DNA of 64,000 nt. Source: Mytilus edulis (Eukaryota; Mollusca; Bivalvia; Mytilida; Mytilidae). Under the pieces are notes generated by a model. It was given only the letters and a program-made list of their open reading frames with translations, did not search any database and was not told where the DNA came from. Both the position numbers and the translations under genes were made by a program. Below are positions 25,801-33,469 of this stretch, piece by piece. The stretch lies in contig NC_092356.1 of assembly GCF_963676685.1 (NCBI RefSeq), positions 43,673,601 through 43,737,600 of the forward strand. The letters run 5' to 3'. The first letter of the stretch is position 1. Every line of letters starts with the position of its first letter.

Positions 25801-27717
25801 TCTGAAACTGCTGGGCCAAATTAAACCAAACTTGGCCACAATCATCATTGAGGTATCTAGTTTAAAAAATGTGTCCGCTGACCCGGCCAACCTACCAAGA
25901 TGGCTGCCATGGCTAAAAATAGAACATAGGGGTAAAATGCAGTTTTTATGCCCCACCTACGATAGTAGAGGGGCATTTTGTTTTCTGGTCTGTGGGTCCG
26001 TTCGTCCGTCTGTCCCTCTGTCTGTTCGTTCGTCCGTCTGTCCCGCTTCAGGTTAAAGTTTTTGGTCATGGTAGTTTTTGATGAAGTTGAAGTCCAATCA
26101 ACTTGAAACTTAGTGATATGATCTTTCTCATTTTAAAGCCAAATTAAACTTTTGACCCCAATTTCACGGTCCACTGAACATAGAAAATGAAAGTGCATGT
26201 TTCAGGTTAAAGTTTTTGGTCAAGGTAGTTTTTGATGAAGTTGAAGTCCAATCAACTTGAAACTTAGTACACATGTTCCTTATGATATGTTCTTTCTAAT
26301 TTTAAAGCCAAATTAAACTTTTGACCCCAATTTCACGGTCCACTGAACATAGAAAATGAAAGTGCATGTTTCAGGTTAAAGTTTTTGGTCAAGGTAGTTT
26401 TTGATGAAGTTGAAGTCCAATCAACTTGAAACTTAGTACACATGTTCCCTATGATATTATCTTTCTAATTTTAATGCCTAATTATATTTTCATCCAATTC
26501 CGTGGTCCATTGAACATGGAAAATGATAGTGCGAGTGGGGCATCCGTGTACTTTGGACACATTCTTGTTGGCTTATACCTCAAAAACCAAAGCATTTAGA
26601 GCAAATCTGACAGTGGGTAAAACTGGTAATCAGGTCAAGATCTATCTGCCCTGAAATTTTCAGATGAATAGGACAATCCGTTGTTGGGTTGCTGCCCCTG
26701 AATCGGTAATTTTAAGGAAATTTTGCTGTTTTTGGTTATTTTCTTGAATATTATTATAGATAGAGATAAACTGTAAACAGCAATAATGTTCAGCAAAGTA
26801 AGATCTACAAATAAGTCAGCATGACCAAAATGGTCAGTTGACCCCTTTAGGCGTAATTGCCCTTTATAGTCAATTTTTAACCATTTTTGGTAAATCTTAG
26901 TAATCTTTTACAAAAATGTTCTCCTCTGAAACTACTTGGCCAAAGTAATCCAAACTTCGCCACAATCATCTTTGGGGTATCTAGTTTAAAAAATGTGTCC
27001 GGTGACCTGGCCATCAAACCAAGATGGCCGCCACGGCTAAAAGTAAAACATGAGAAACCCTTTCGTAAAAAATACGAAAGTGACGAGCGCTAGCAAAATC
27101 ACTGTTTTATAGTCAATTTTTAACATTTTTTGTAAATTTTTAGAAAATATTTTCAACTGTAATTAGTGGGCCAAGTTCATTATAGATAGAGATAATTGTA
27201 GCAACAAGAATGTTCAGTAAAGAAAGATCTACAAACACATCACCATCACCAAAACACAATTTTGTCATGAATTTATCTGTGTCCATTGTTTAGTATGCAC
27301 ATAGACCAAGGTGAGCGACACAGGCTCTTGAGAGCCTCTAGGTTTTTTTTGTCAATTTAAAAAAAACCAATAATCAATGCACACACAAAAATTAATTTTC
27401 GATATGTGATAAAGGTTTTGATACTTCTTTGACTTTGTCAAATCAAAACACATTGAAAATATCAATAAATTAATCAAATTTCGTAGTAAATGGAAGGATT
27501 AGAGCACTTAGATTAACATAATCAAACATATATTAACTTTTTTCAGGGATTTGGAGACACCAAGAAAAGTTCCTCCTACGCTCAGGAAGTGAAGACTCTG
27601 GGAAATATTTACATTCACGCAGTGGCTTGTGGTTATGGACATACTTTAATGATTGCTAGAAATGATACAGAGGATGAGAAAAATGAGATAGAAAAAATGG
27701 ATGTTTATACTCCATAA
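7670..27717 (+). CDS. RCC2: RCC2 (TD-60), complete 11-exon gene
   Basis: Eleven coding exons join in phase through GT-AG junctions to give 1434 nt, or 477 residues plus stop; human RCC2 is about 520, so only the N-terminal tail is shorter. In vertebrates RCC2 is a chromosome- and centromere-associated RCC1-fold protein acting in mitosis and in Rac/Ral-type GTPase signalling. Residues 1-57 are an acidic and lysine-rich tail with a KRKKRK nuclear-signal-like cluster. The rest is seven-bladed RCC1 propeller sequence, with repeated GxNxxGQLG and CGxxHT/S motifs and family-specific phrases such as NWDLIGR, SFGCPEYGQLG, WGFGGYGRLGH and AADESLVAWGPSPT. Introns are rich in repeats. Exons 3 and 6 have duplicated ends. 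Product assignment is very secure; start choice rests on the first in-frame ATG. Confidence 0.96.
8152..8272. mobile_element. Long imperfect hairpin (fold-back MITE) in RCC2 intron 1
   Basis: Two arms of about 50 bp: TAGGTCCTTATGTTATTTTT with TTTGCGGACCATAG on the left, and their complements CTATGGTCCGCAAA and AATAACATAAGGACCTAAGAGC on the right, around a short loop. No coding content. Typical of a palindromic MITE. Confidence 0.7.
9721..9811 (+). CDS. RCC2: RCC2 exon 2
   Basis: Preceded by a polypyrimidine-AG acceptor and followed by a GTTAGT donor. Encodes KLEGSMLSGEVLFCGGTNWD and LIGRNKLPKN, the conserved entry into the propeller (human KLEGS...NWDLIGRKEVPK). One base carries over. Confidence 0.95.
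10385..10500 (+). repeat. 70-bp duplication of the exon 3 acceptor region
   Basis: TTCAGCC followed by a purine-rich GGCAGTGACCCTA at 10411 is echoed 70 bp later by TTCAGCCAAAGGCGGTGGCCCTA at the true exon 3 acceptor (TTCAGCC at 10481). Upstream TTTTATCA and ATCTT phrases match too. The first copy retains an AG but its coding part is decayed and followed by an in-frame stop region. Confidence 0.7.
10486..10623 (+). CDS. RCC2: RCC2 exon 3
   Basis: Acceptor TTTCAG at 10480-10485; donor G|GTAAGT at 10624. Encodes the block beginning AKGGGPNLWCPHRLAKL and ending GKVLTW plus one base of a glycine codon. The last 19 bases are the first copy of a 39-bp tandem array, so the exon end is formally ambiguous among 16 identical donors. 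The first donor gives the conserved length, and exon 4 joins it in phase. Confidence 0.93.
10605..11228 (+). repeat. 39-bp x16 array spanning the exon 3 end and its splice donor
   Basis: Sixteen units of exactly 39 bp with no indels, starting at 10605 and then every 39 bp to 11190. A unit reads GGTAAAGTATTGACTTGG, then GGTAAGTGTTTTATC, then ATACAT or ATGTAT. The first 19 bases are the coding end of exon 3; bases 20-25 are GTAAGT. All 16 units keep a perfect G|GTAAGT donor. Because 39 is 13 codons, the array stays open in several frames on both strands. The exon 3 frame reads GKVLTWGKCFIxx per unit until a TGA in unit 4. Confidence 0.97.
11318..12330 (+). mobile_element. Tandem-core repeat family d, with nested MITE
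   Basis: Begins AGTGGGGGCATTAAG, then a short CTGGTCTGTCTG tract, then three diverged units marked by GTTTGCCTCAACCAAATxTTAT (near 11420, 11973 and 12144). Ends AAGCGGGGCATAATCTGTGT followed by a TGTGTCAATTGGGACACA hairpin. The middle unit is interrupted by a separate TA-flanked MITE. I recognise it as an abundant bivalve repeat; architecture suggests a HINE-like non-autonomous element. Confidence 0.7.
11576..11970. mobile_element. TA-flanked MITE with about 70-bp inverted repeats
   Basis: Left end ATAGACCACTTTCGAGTTCA, right end the exact complement; inner parts of the arms (CGTCACCGG, AACTCGTCAATTAT) also match for about 70 bp. TA dinucleotides at 11574-11575 and 11971-11972 fit a Tc1/mariner-type target duplication. 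No transposase frame is present. It is inserted in a unit of family d, so it is younger. Confidence 0.85.
12335..12515 (+). mobile_element. Tandem-core repeat family a, partial copy
   Basis: Contains AACTTAGTACACATGTTCCC, AATTTCACAGTCCACTGAACAT and the tail TATGGACACATTCTTGTTTTG. The palindromic start and GTCCGTC tract are missing. Confidence 0.75.
12785..12945 (+). repeat. Dispersed repeat family R1, 3' part
   Basis: ACGGCCTTATTTATATAA, ATGAACGAAAAACAAATATG, and GGCTCCTGATTTGGGACAGG in the family order, ending GGTTAAACATGTTAGCA. Confidence 0.75.
13359..13490 (+). CDS. RCC2: RCC2 exon 4
   Basis: Acceptor TTTCAG; donor GTTTGT at 13491. Encodes RNESGQLGQGSTDR through VACGKQHTLFVT, a complete RCC1 blade signature. 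Both junctions carry one base, matching exons 3 and 5. Confidence 0.94.
13622..14028 (+). mobile_element. Tandem-core repeat family a, copy 2
   Basis: GGGGGCATTATGTTTTTGGTC, a long CTGTCTGTC-type tract in which the CAGGTTAAAGTTTTTGGTC phrase is repeated four times, then one core and the AGGACACATTTC tail. The four-fold short duplication gives a misleading open frame (GLSVQLKVKVFGL and similar). Confidence 0.8.
14508..14720 (-). repeat. Dispersed repeat family R1, diverged reverse copy
   Basis: On this strand it keeps GTACCTGTCCTGATTxATTCAGG, TGTCGTTCAGCAGTT, AAAAGGCCGTACTTTGACCT in the reverse family order, with several replaced blocks. Confidence 0.5.
14855..15478 (+). mobile_element. Tandem-core repeat family a, full copy
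   Basis: Starts ATGCCCCACCTACGATAGTA and GAGGGGCAT (a hairpin), then the GTCCGTTCGTCTGTCTG tract, three core units marked by CAGGTTAAAGTTTTTGGTCA, and the tail GAGTGGGGCAT, GTACTTTGGACAC, ATTCTTG. T-rich sequence flanks both ends. Confidence 0.85.
15942..16490 (-). mobile_element. Fold-back MITE, copy 2 (reverse of 3806-4380)
   Basis: Same element as copy 1 in the opposite orientation: AAAGGAGTAAGTTCAGTAAG at the left and CCGGACCTACTCCTTT at the right, with the internal GTGGCCGCAT inverted pair. The inner left arm has one change (GATGAGGCCACTTTC) that slightly breaks the pairing. Lies in RCC2 intron 4. Confidence 0.85.
16929..17975 (+). mobile_element. Tandem-core repeat family c, copy 1
   Basis: Starts GACGGGACGTATTATGGTAT, then GTCCGTCTGTCTGTCCGTCT, then about five units of about 175 bp marked by ACATGTCGCxCxGTATCTC and ACTTTACACACTTCTTxGTT, and ends at a CATGCGCTCACAGCGCAGC hairpin. 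A second, reverse-oriented member lies at 36347-37390. Confidence 0.8.
18111..18199 (+). CDS. RCC2: RCC2 exon 5
   Basis: Acceptor TTTTTTCCAG; donor GTAAGA at 18200. Encodes GVVYSCGENKYGQLGLGHQ and the following YTPTK, the third-blade GENKxGQLGLG motif. Ends at phase 0. Confidence 0.95.
18283..20546 (+). mobile_element. Tandem-core repeat family b, four-unit copy
   Basis: Starts with the palindrome AGCTCACCTGGCCC-AAA-GGGCCAAGTGAGCT and a GCGTCCGTCGTCC tract. Four core units follow (CTTTTACAAAAATCTTCTCC near 18357, 18851 and 19357, degenerate near 19859; period about 500 bp). Ends AAGGTGAGCGACACGG with the hairpin GGCTCTTTAGAGCC followed by TCTAG. The GCTCACC start and GGTGAGC near the end are subterminal inverted repeats. 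Non-coding. Confidence 0.85.
20670..20905 (+). repeat. Dispersed repeat family R1, forward copy
   Basis: GAGACAACTCTCCATCCAAG, AAACCATTATAGGTTAAAGT, GCTATAAAGGGCC and AACCAATGGTCCAATCTATA in family order. It stops about 40 bp before RCC2 exon 6. Confidence 0.7.
20948..21062 (+). CDS. RCC2: RCC2 exon 6
   Basis: Acceptor ATTGTAG; donor GTAGGT at 21063. Encodes ISFNGPPIKKVAAGGDFSMM and the RCC2-specific NLYSFGCPEYGQL. The exon end and donor are repeated twice more in the intron with a 52-bp period. Confidence 0.95.
21021..21170 (+). repeat. 52-bp x3 duplication of the exon 6 end and donor
   Basis: CTCATTTGG starts recur at 21031, 21083 and 21135. Each copy repeats the SFGCPEYGQL coding end and the following donor: GTAGGT in copies 1 and 2, altered to GTTAGGT in copy 3. 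Copies 2 and 3 show single-base decay (TATCGACAG, CGTCCGAAG). Confidence 0.9.
21171..22300. other. RCC2 intron 6 interior, no feature seen
   Basis: About 1.1 kb of AT-rich intron with no recognised repeat or frame. Confidence 0.4.
22356..22522 (+). CDS. RCC2: RCC2 exon 7
   Basis: Acceptor TATTACAG; donor GTAAGT at 22523. Encodes GHNTDGKF through LRDIACGHNHS, matching the human HNSDGKF...VRDVACGANHT block including the RCC2-specific loop rich in charged residues. Ends at phase 0. Confidence 0.95.
22620..22735 (-). repeat. Dispersed repeat family R1, reverse 5' part
   Basis: CTATAATGGTTTACTTTTTA, GATGGAAAGTTGTCTCATTA and CATACCACATCTTCTTGTAT in the reverse family order. Confidence 0.75.
22862..23065. 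mobile_element. TA-flanked MITE, CTGTAAATTCAG ends
   Basis: Inverted ends CTGTAAATTCAGAAATTATTG and CAATATTTTCTGAATTTACAG, each flanked by TA (22860-22861 and 23066-23067). Internal CGCAA/TTGCG motifs are also inverted. No transposase. A cousin with CTGTAAACCAAC ends is at 30761-30979. Confidence 0.85.
23535..23715 (+). CDS. RCC2: RCC2 exon 8
   Basis: Acceptor CTGTAG; donor GTAATA at 23716, a weaker site. Encodes VALDAKKRIFTWGFGGYGRL, then KDEMVPRKL, QVYAGSTFSLAVSEHG, one of the best conserved parts of the family. Confidence 0.96.
24082..24187 (+). CDS. RCC2: RCC2 exon 9
   Basis: The acceptor is an unusual TTTAAG with a poor pyrimidine tract; the donor GTAAGT at 24188 is strong. Encodes ALFLWGQQKPTGEAAMYPKL and VQDLSGWRIRNLGC. 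Ends with two bases of a cysteine codon completed by exon 10. Confidence 0.93.
24306..24380 (+). mobile_element. Tandem-core repeat family b, solo start
   Basis: AGCTCACCTGACAGAAGGGT and CAAGTGAGTTATTCTCATCA match the family b palindromic start after a T-run. The core beyond it is too diverged to follow confidently. Confidence 0.55.
25298..25370 (+). CDS. RCC2: RCC2 exon 10
   Basis: Acceptor TTTTTTTTCAG; donor GTAAGA at 25371. Encodes NKSIVVAADESLVAWGPSPT and YGEL, nearly identical to the human AADESTISWGPSPTFGEL. Ends at phase 0. Confidence 0.96.
25719..27341 (+). mobile_element. Tandem-core repeat family b, copy 2, interrupted
   Basis: CTCACCTGGCCCAAAGGGCC start, two core units (near 25784 and 26907), and GGTGAGCGACACAGGCTC with an AGAGCC hairpin and TCTAG tail. 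The first core is split by a full family a element at 25948-26567, which reads straight through when removed. Confidence 0.85.
25948..26567 (+). mobile_element. Tandem-core repeat family a, nested full copy
   Basis: Starts ATGCCCCACCTACGATAGTA and ends ACACATTCTTG, inserted in the T-run of GCAGTTTTTGGCTTATA of family b. Three core units, each with GTTAAAGTTTTTGGTCA. The intact target is known from the other family b units, so the ends are defined to within about two T bases. Confidence 0.9.
27547..27717 (+). CDS. RCC2: RCC2 exon 11 and stop
   Basis: Acceptor TTTTTTCAG. Encodes GFGDTKKSSSYAQEVKTLGN, then VACGYGHTLMIARNDTEDEK and a charged C-terminus ending MDVYTP before TAA at 27715-27717. 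Human RCC2 has the same SYSHSLVIARDE-type ending followed by a short charged tail. Confidence 0.96.
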   Translation, partial: GFGDTKKSSSYAQEVKTLGNIYIHAVACGYGHTLMIARNDTEDEKNEIEKMDVYTP

Positions 27718-30700
27718 CTGTAGTAGTAATAGTATGTCTTTAAATAGATCAGGAAAATTTAATATTGATCTTTAATTGGAGGTTAACCAAAACTTTCACA
27801 GGGTATTTAAACAACACTAGTACCAGTTGTTTGAATTTTTTCATATTTTTTAGCATATTGTTGAAAATGCATAATGTTAGACACACAAAGTGCTTAGTAC
27901 TATGAAATGATATAACAGATGAAAATATTATGGCCTTAGAATTGTAATGCTTCAGTTGGGGAAAGAAATTAAAAAATACATTTTGATGTATATAAAATTT
28001 TGTGTGACATGCACATGTTTATTACTAATTAAATGAATTATATAGACCAAATTAAATAAATTTTGTAGACCAAATTATTTTGGCATGCTGCTGTTAAGCC
28101 TTTAATAATTTCTTGCAATTAAATGGTTAGACTCGCCAGAATAAGAAGTAAGAATTATTTTTGAAAAGTACTAATGGTTAAAAAAAATCTGTTGATGAGA
28201 AAGCAAATTAACTTGTATTTGAAATGTTAAGTAAACAAAAAGAAAATTATATGATTAAATTATTATTTTGTTTTTATCTACCTCTGTCATTTCCACACAT
28301 ATATATATGTAAATGTATGTATAAAATATTTCTGTGATCATGCCGAAAAAATCAAATTTTAAAATTTCATCGTATATACCTTACAGCTTTACAATTGATG
28401 AATTTGATGTTTCAAAATCCAATGCAAATTACGCTTAAATATTACAATTGATAGATAATGTCTCGAACAATGGATACCACTAATGGCATAATAGTATATA
28501 TTGACGATGAAATTACTTATAATCCTTCACATTCTGACACCATGAATTACTTTTAAAGAATCTGTACCATAATCGATCAAACCATTGTTAGATAAGACCA
28601 AAATCATTAGTATTATTGGTCAATTTCAGATTCGGGGGAAAAAGCATATAATTTTTTTTATTTTGATAGATTTCCTAAACATGCAATGAACTTGTCATAT
28701 CATAATAATTGTGGATATTCTCAGATATCACGATCATGTATACTTTGGTTTATTCTCCTCTGAACCTAAAGCAATAGACAATCAATTAAGTAATCGTTGT
28801 GGTGCAGATTTCTTAACTGTTTGGCAACGAACTTCATCAGATACTTGTATATTGATGGAACTTTCTATTAAAAAGATTGTAAAGTTTAATAATATAGTGA
28901 CTCTTAAAGAAATTATATGATATAAAAAACATTTGTGTGCAATAATTGATTCCTCTCTTTGTAATAACCAAATTGAAATGCAAGTTTAAATTACATGATC
29001 AAAATTTATTCAGAAATATTTTCTGTAAATCTATAATTCTTACATTGCAGTGTATTAAATTATGGCAAGTCTCATCTTCAGGTTCATAAATACATATAAT
29101 ATGTTGACCTCCATCCATTGTATTTCATTGTATATGAATCATATCAAATTTAAACAATTATATTGTTCTTGTTGTAGATTTTTGTTTTCACTTTACAGTA
29201 ATTGTGAAAGAATTTTATTTTTGTGTTATAGAACAGTTCAGTGATTGCAAATTGTCTTATTCCATGTTAGTGAAGTCTCTAAACTGAACCAGAATAAGCA
29301 ATGAATATTCATAAGTTGTTTAACTGTTTAATAAACAGATCACCTGTGTAATATGGATACAATCCTCACTTTCAAAGGGGTTTTGTTTAGAAAGATTTCA
29401 TTGTATTAGTCTTACTAAAAATCAGGCAGATAAAACATACAAATTTACATCAATTACCAAGCACAGCAACGAAAGAATTATTTTGGAAAAATTCAAAAAT
29501 ACAATAAGGGAGATAACTCTATCAGAGAATTAATTTTACAATAAAATAATTTTGAGTTATAGCTTTTTTTACAACAAAACTTATAAGTATAAATACTCCT
29601 TAATTATGAGCATCTCAGTATTAATTACAATCCATTTAAATCATGAGATTTTTGTAGAAAAGGTCACTGTTCAAGATAAAAATCTTGTGGAAAATACAAT
29701 TGGTTTTCATTTCTAATTATTGATTTTTAAAACTGCTTGATTTTTTTGAGACTTGCACTTAAGGACACAGTTGTACTTAATTTCCATACACATTGTGTTG
29801 TAACAACACTTCTCAATACTTATATGTTACTGTGTGTGACACTCAGTCTATAAAGAATTTCAAATTGAAATATTTGTGTATAATTTACACTAAAGCAAGT
29901 GTATTTCATATTCAGTGAACAAAATATTTTTGTGAATTTGTACTTATTATAGTATTGCATTTTAATGTAAATTTATGTGAAACAATCAGACACATTTTAC
30001 AATAACATAATTTTTGCAAAGCATCCCTTTGTTGCACTGCTTTTCTGTATTTCCCTTTTTTTTTTAAGAATCAAAATTAAAGACTATTACTGTTGATTCA
30101 TTAATACATATTTATTGGAGACTTTTTCATGGAAATTGTTGGTAGAGGAAATCGAATTTAAACATCAAATAAAACGCTAATTTCTTATTATTTTAGAAAA
30201 AATGAGGAACCTTAATTAAATAACACTTTTTCTCCAACTAGTAAATGCAAACGAAATTAGTTTTTAAAATCTCCTTATGGCAGGAACTGAAAAATAAATA
30301 GGCCTACTTAAAAAGATTATGGTTACCTTTGAAACTTTATTTTTTTTAGAAGAAAATAGTTTAAAGAGCAAATACAGAAATACAGTGCAACAAGAGAAAC
30401 TGTTTTGTTAATTTTTCGAGATAAAATCTCTTTAAAATTATTCAGATGTTGTAATGAAAAAAGTTTAAAACTTCAATGTAACTATTTTTTGTATCTGTTT
30501 GTTTCAATTGGGTATCATTGTATGTCATTTTGTTATAATTTGATCAATTCAATATCATTTATTATTGAATTCACTCTCATTTAGTTTCAGTGCTATATCA
30601 GATTTTGAGTTTGATATCCCCATCATCTGTCATTATTTGTTCTATAGTGCAATACAACAATTAATAAAGATCTGAACTGTAATTTGGTTTTTTTTTGTTT
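27718..30700 (+). other. Probable RCC2 3' UTR and downstream region
   Basis: AT-rich sequence after the RCC2 stop with no other exon. Several AATAAA-type signals are present, for example at about 28048 and 30664; which is used cannot be told from sequence. Short open frames here lack splice context or family resemblance. Confidence 0.4.
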
Positions 30701-30760
30701 TTTTTTATACACATGTATTTTTAGACCATCTGCAAGCTTCATATTGCTAAATCATGTATA

Positions 30761-30979
30761 CTGTAAACCAACTTATTTTCACGGATACTTTATTTCGCGT
30801 TTTACCCTTTCTTGACCACTTCGCAGCTATTTATCTTCGCGATTTTCTGATTAACTTGATGAAGTTTAATAAGGAACGATCCAAGTTTTACATATTCACG
30901 ACGACTTATATTCGTGTTATTTTTTCTACTCGCGAAGATCATGAAAATAAATCGATCGCGAAAATAAGTTGGTTTATAG
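30761..30979. mobile_element. TA-flanked MITE, CTGTAAACCAAC ends
   Basis: CTGTAAACCAACTTATTTTC at the left and GAAAATAAGTTGGTTTATAG at the right are inverted repeats, with TA at 30759-30760 and 30980-30981. Internal TTCGCG/CGCGAA motifs pair as well. The open frame across it is a by-product. Confidence 0.85.
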
Positions 30980-31149
30980 TATTGTTGATAGTTTCATTCT
31001 TTGCCATTTTAACTTGTGTTTTGGATGATTGTATCTATTAGATATACTGGTCGTCTATGTCAGTTTCCTGTTGACCTAGCTCTATCCATTTGATATACTG
31101 GTCAACAATTTCTGTTTCCAGTACCTTTTATATCATTGTTTTAAAGAGG

Positions 31150-31475
31150 GTGTATGTAGAGATCCACAGTGCATCGGACTACTGACACAAAGGTTCCTGG
31201 TTCGATTCCCGTTTTGGATGAAAATTTCAGGAACTCAATTTTCGGCTCTCCCTTGACACCATCTGCAGGTATGGTCTTGAGGAAACGATGATAGTCCGTC
31301 GGAAGGGGACGATAAATGGCTGACCCGTGTTAAGATAGAGCAATATCTCTTGCACGTTAAAGACACCCTTGTAGATTTCGAAAAAGAGTAGGCTAATGCC
31401 GCTACAAGGCAGCACTCGCAAAGTGGAAAGGGATAAATATAAGTTGCAAAACTTGTTTCCCAATCCACTATAAAT
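31150..31475 (+). mobile_element. tRNA-derived SINE
   Basis: Head resembles a tRNA: GTAGAGATCCACAGTGCATC as an A-box region and GGTTCGATTCC as a near-perfect B box at about 31198-31208. A central body follows (GGGACGATAAATGGCTGACC, CTCTTGCACGTTAAAGACAC), then an AT-rich end. Several invertebrate SINEs with a conserved central domain share this body style. It is not a functional tRNA because the cloverleaf is not completed. Confidence 0.7.
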
Positions 31476-31547
31476 AAATATGTTTAAAACTATCTATTGA
31501 TTAGTGTATTAGTTTGTCATTAGTTTTAGTGTAAAGACTGCAACTTT

Positions 31548-32285
31548 AGTTGCAGAAAGCTCGACATAGGGATAGTGATCCGGCGGAGGCTAATTTTGCT
31601 AACTTCTTAAAAGCTTTATATTTTAGAAGGTGGGAGACCTGGATGTTTCATACTTTGTATATAGATGCCTTATGTTACGAATTTTCTGTCAGTCACATGT
31701 CCAATGTCCTTAACCTTATTTTCATGGTTCAGCGACTAATTGGAAAAAAAATAAAGATTTTTTGTAATGTTAAATTCTCTCTTATTATTAGTCATAGGAT
31801 AAGTATATTTATTATGTGCATACCTTTCATGCCCTCATGACCGTCTGACAGTTTTCACTTGACCTCTACCTCATTTCATGGATCAGTGAACAAGGTTAAG
31901 TTTTGGTTGTCCAGTCCATATCCCAAACTTTATAAGCAATAGGTCTAGTATATTTGGTGTAAGGAAGGACTGTAAGGTGTACATGTCCAACTGGCAGGTG
32001 TCATCTGACCGTGACCTCATTTTCATGGTTCAGTGGTTGTAATTAAGTTTTTGTGTTATGGTCTTTTTTTTCTAATACTATATGCAATAGGTCAACTATA
32101 ATTGTTGTATGGAAAAATTGTTAGCTGTGCATGTCTGTCTGGCATGGTTCATCTGATCATGACCTCATTTCCATGGTTCCTTAATCAATGTTTAGATTTC
32201 TTGATTAATGTTAAGTTTATGTGACAGTTGTAATAAAGAATTTTATTTAGGACTAGCAACAAAATATCAAGGATCAATGATTAGC
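31548..32285 (+). mobile_element. Tandem-core repeat family e
   Basis: Start GCAGAAAGCTCGACATAGGG and ATCCGGCGGAGG, then about four units of about 150 bp marked by GACCTCATTTxCATGGTTC (near 31700, 31870, 32012 and 32162), and an end region TGACAGTTGTAATAAAG. I recognise it as a common mussel repeat with a variable number of core units. Confidence 0.7.
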
Positions 32286-32298
32286 AAAAAAAAGGAAT

Positions 32299-32935
32299 GG
32301 GGTACTGTAGCCACATAAGCATATGCTTCAAAATGTCTTCAATTCAATTGGTGAACATAACTGAATACTTAGACAAGTTTTCACTAGTCATATAGTTGCC
32401 AGACAGTTTTAACAATACAATGCCAAGTGATGGAAACAGGCTTCATTTGGGTATGACAAATAAGAACCAACAACAATAACTGAATTACAGGCTGCTGACT
32501 TCGGTAAGACTTGATTTCTTTTGACACAAGAAAACTAATTTTTCACAAATAGATCAAAGCAAAATACTCACAAACAGTAAATTCAAAGGCTCTGTGTTTA
32601 AGATCGTACTGTGATCTATAATGGTTTACTTTTATAAATTGTAACTTGAATGGAGAGTTGTCTCATTGGCACTCATACCACATCTTCTTATATCTAACTT
32701 AATTTCAGTGCATTATTAAACTATTTAAATCTACCAACATTAACAGATTTAACAAATCAAATTACTGAGGTACTATAGCCACAGACCCTCATAAGCATAA
32801 TATGCTTAAAAATGTCAATTCAATTAGCAATGATTAGTTAAAATTGCTAAATATTTAGGCAAGTTTTCACTAGTCATATAGTTGCAAGACAATTTTAACA
32901 TTAGGATGCCAAGTGATGGAAATATGGTCTGCATT
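32299..32935 (+). repeat. Two copies of a 140-bp segment, 465 bp apart
   Basis: GAATACTTAGACAAGTTTTCACTAGTC-like blocks, each followed by ATATAGTTGC and a GCCAAGTGATGGAAA end, occur at 32299-32440 and 32766-32935. An R1 copy lies between them. Confidence 0.7.
32585..32698 (-). repeat. Dispersed repeat family R1, reverse 5' part
   Basis: TGTGATCTATAATGGTTTAC, GGAGAGTTGTCTCATTGGCA and CATACCACATCTTCTTATAT in the reverse family order. Confidence 0.75.
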
Positions 32936-33125
32936 TGTGCATCACAAGATTATATGGTTTTTTTTATTATCCAGATCACCAGGTAACTTTAAAGCCAATT
33001 TGAAATCATTGACAATCCACATACAGGGTAACATATCTTCAAAAAATTTAACGTTCACAGGTCTTTTTTATAAGACATCAAATTGCAAGGGTGCACACCA
33101 AAAACTCAGGTCACTGGTCAGATTT

Positions 33126-33272
33126 GACCATGTTGGAACCACAATTAGATGTTTTGACTTGATGAAGGAAACAATATATCTATTGAATTTACATGATGGC
33201 CATGTTTGAACCCCAATTAGATGTTTTGACTTGATGAAGGAAACAATATATCTATTGAATTTACATGATGGT
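33126..33272 (+). repeat. 72-bp direct duplication
   Basis: TAGATGTTTTGACTTGATGA through TGAATTTACATGATGG occurs at 33147 and again at 33219 almost unchanged, a recent tandem duplication. Confidence 0.85.
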
Positions 33273-33323
33273 CTGACAAAAATGTACAAATATTTTTTTT
33301 TATAAATTACATAAAGTGAAATC

Positions 33324-33329
33324 TTTATT
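33324..33329 (-). terminator. Candidate COPS7 polyadenylation signal
   Basis: TTTATT on the plus strand gives AATAAA on the minus strand about 105 nt beyond the COPS7 stop codon, a suitable distance for a short 3' UTR. Confidence 0.45.
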
Positions 33330-33432
33330 GTCTGACACATAATCATGATAATAATATAAACAAACAGTCACATGTTCTACACATCACATGATCTTCACAT
33401 CACATGACTTTCTGTCATAACAAATGTTTGTA

Positions 33433-33469
33433 TCACTTCCACAGCTTTGTACCACTACTTCCTCTTATT
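33433..33469 (-). CDS. COPS7: COPS7 last exon
   Basis: Acceptor TTATTGTAG on the minus strand. The first base completes a glycine codon, then [11 protein letters not shown] and TGA. Short, but phase, acceptor and the G(L/I)RGS match to COPS7B tails agree. Confidence 0.75.

Noticed and set aside
31190..31215. Possible tRNA gene (GGTTCGATTCC box)
   Set aside because: Only the internal promoter boxes are preserved; the acceptor and anticodon stems do not form, and the body continues as a SINE.
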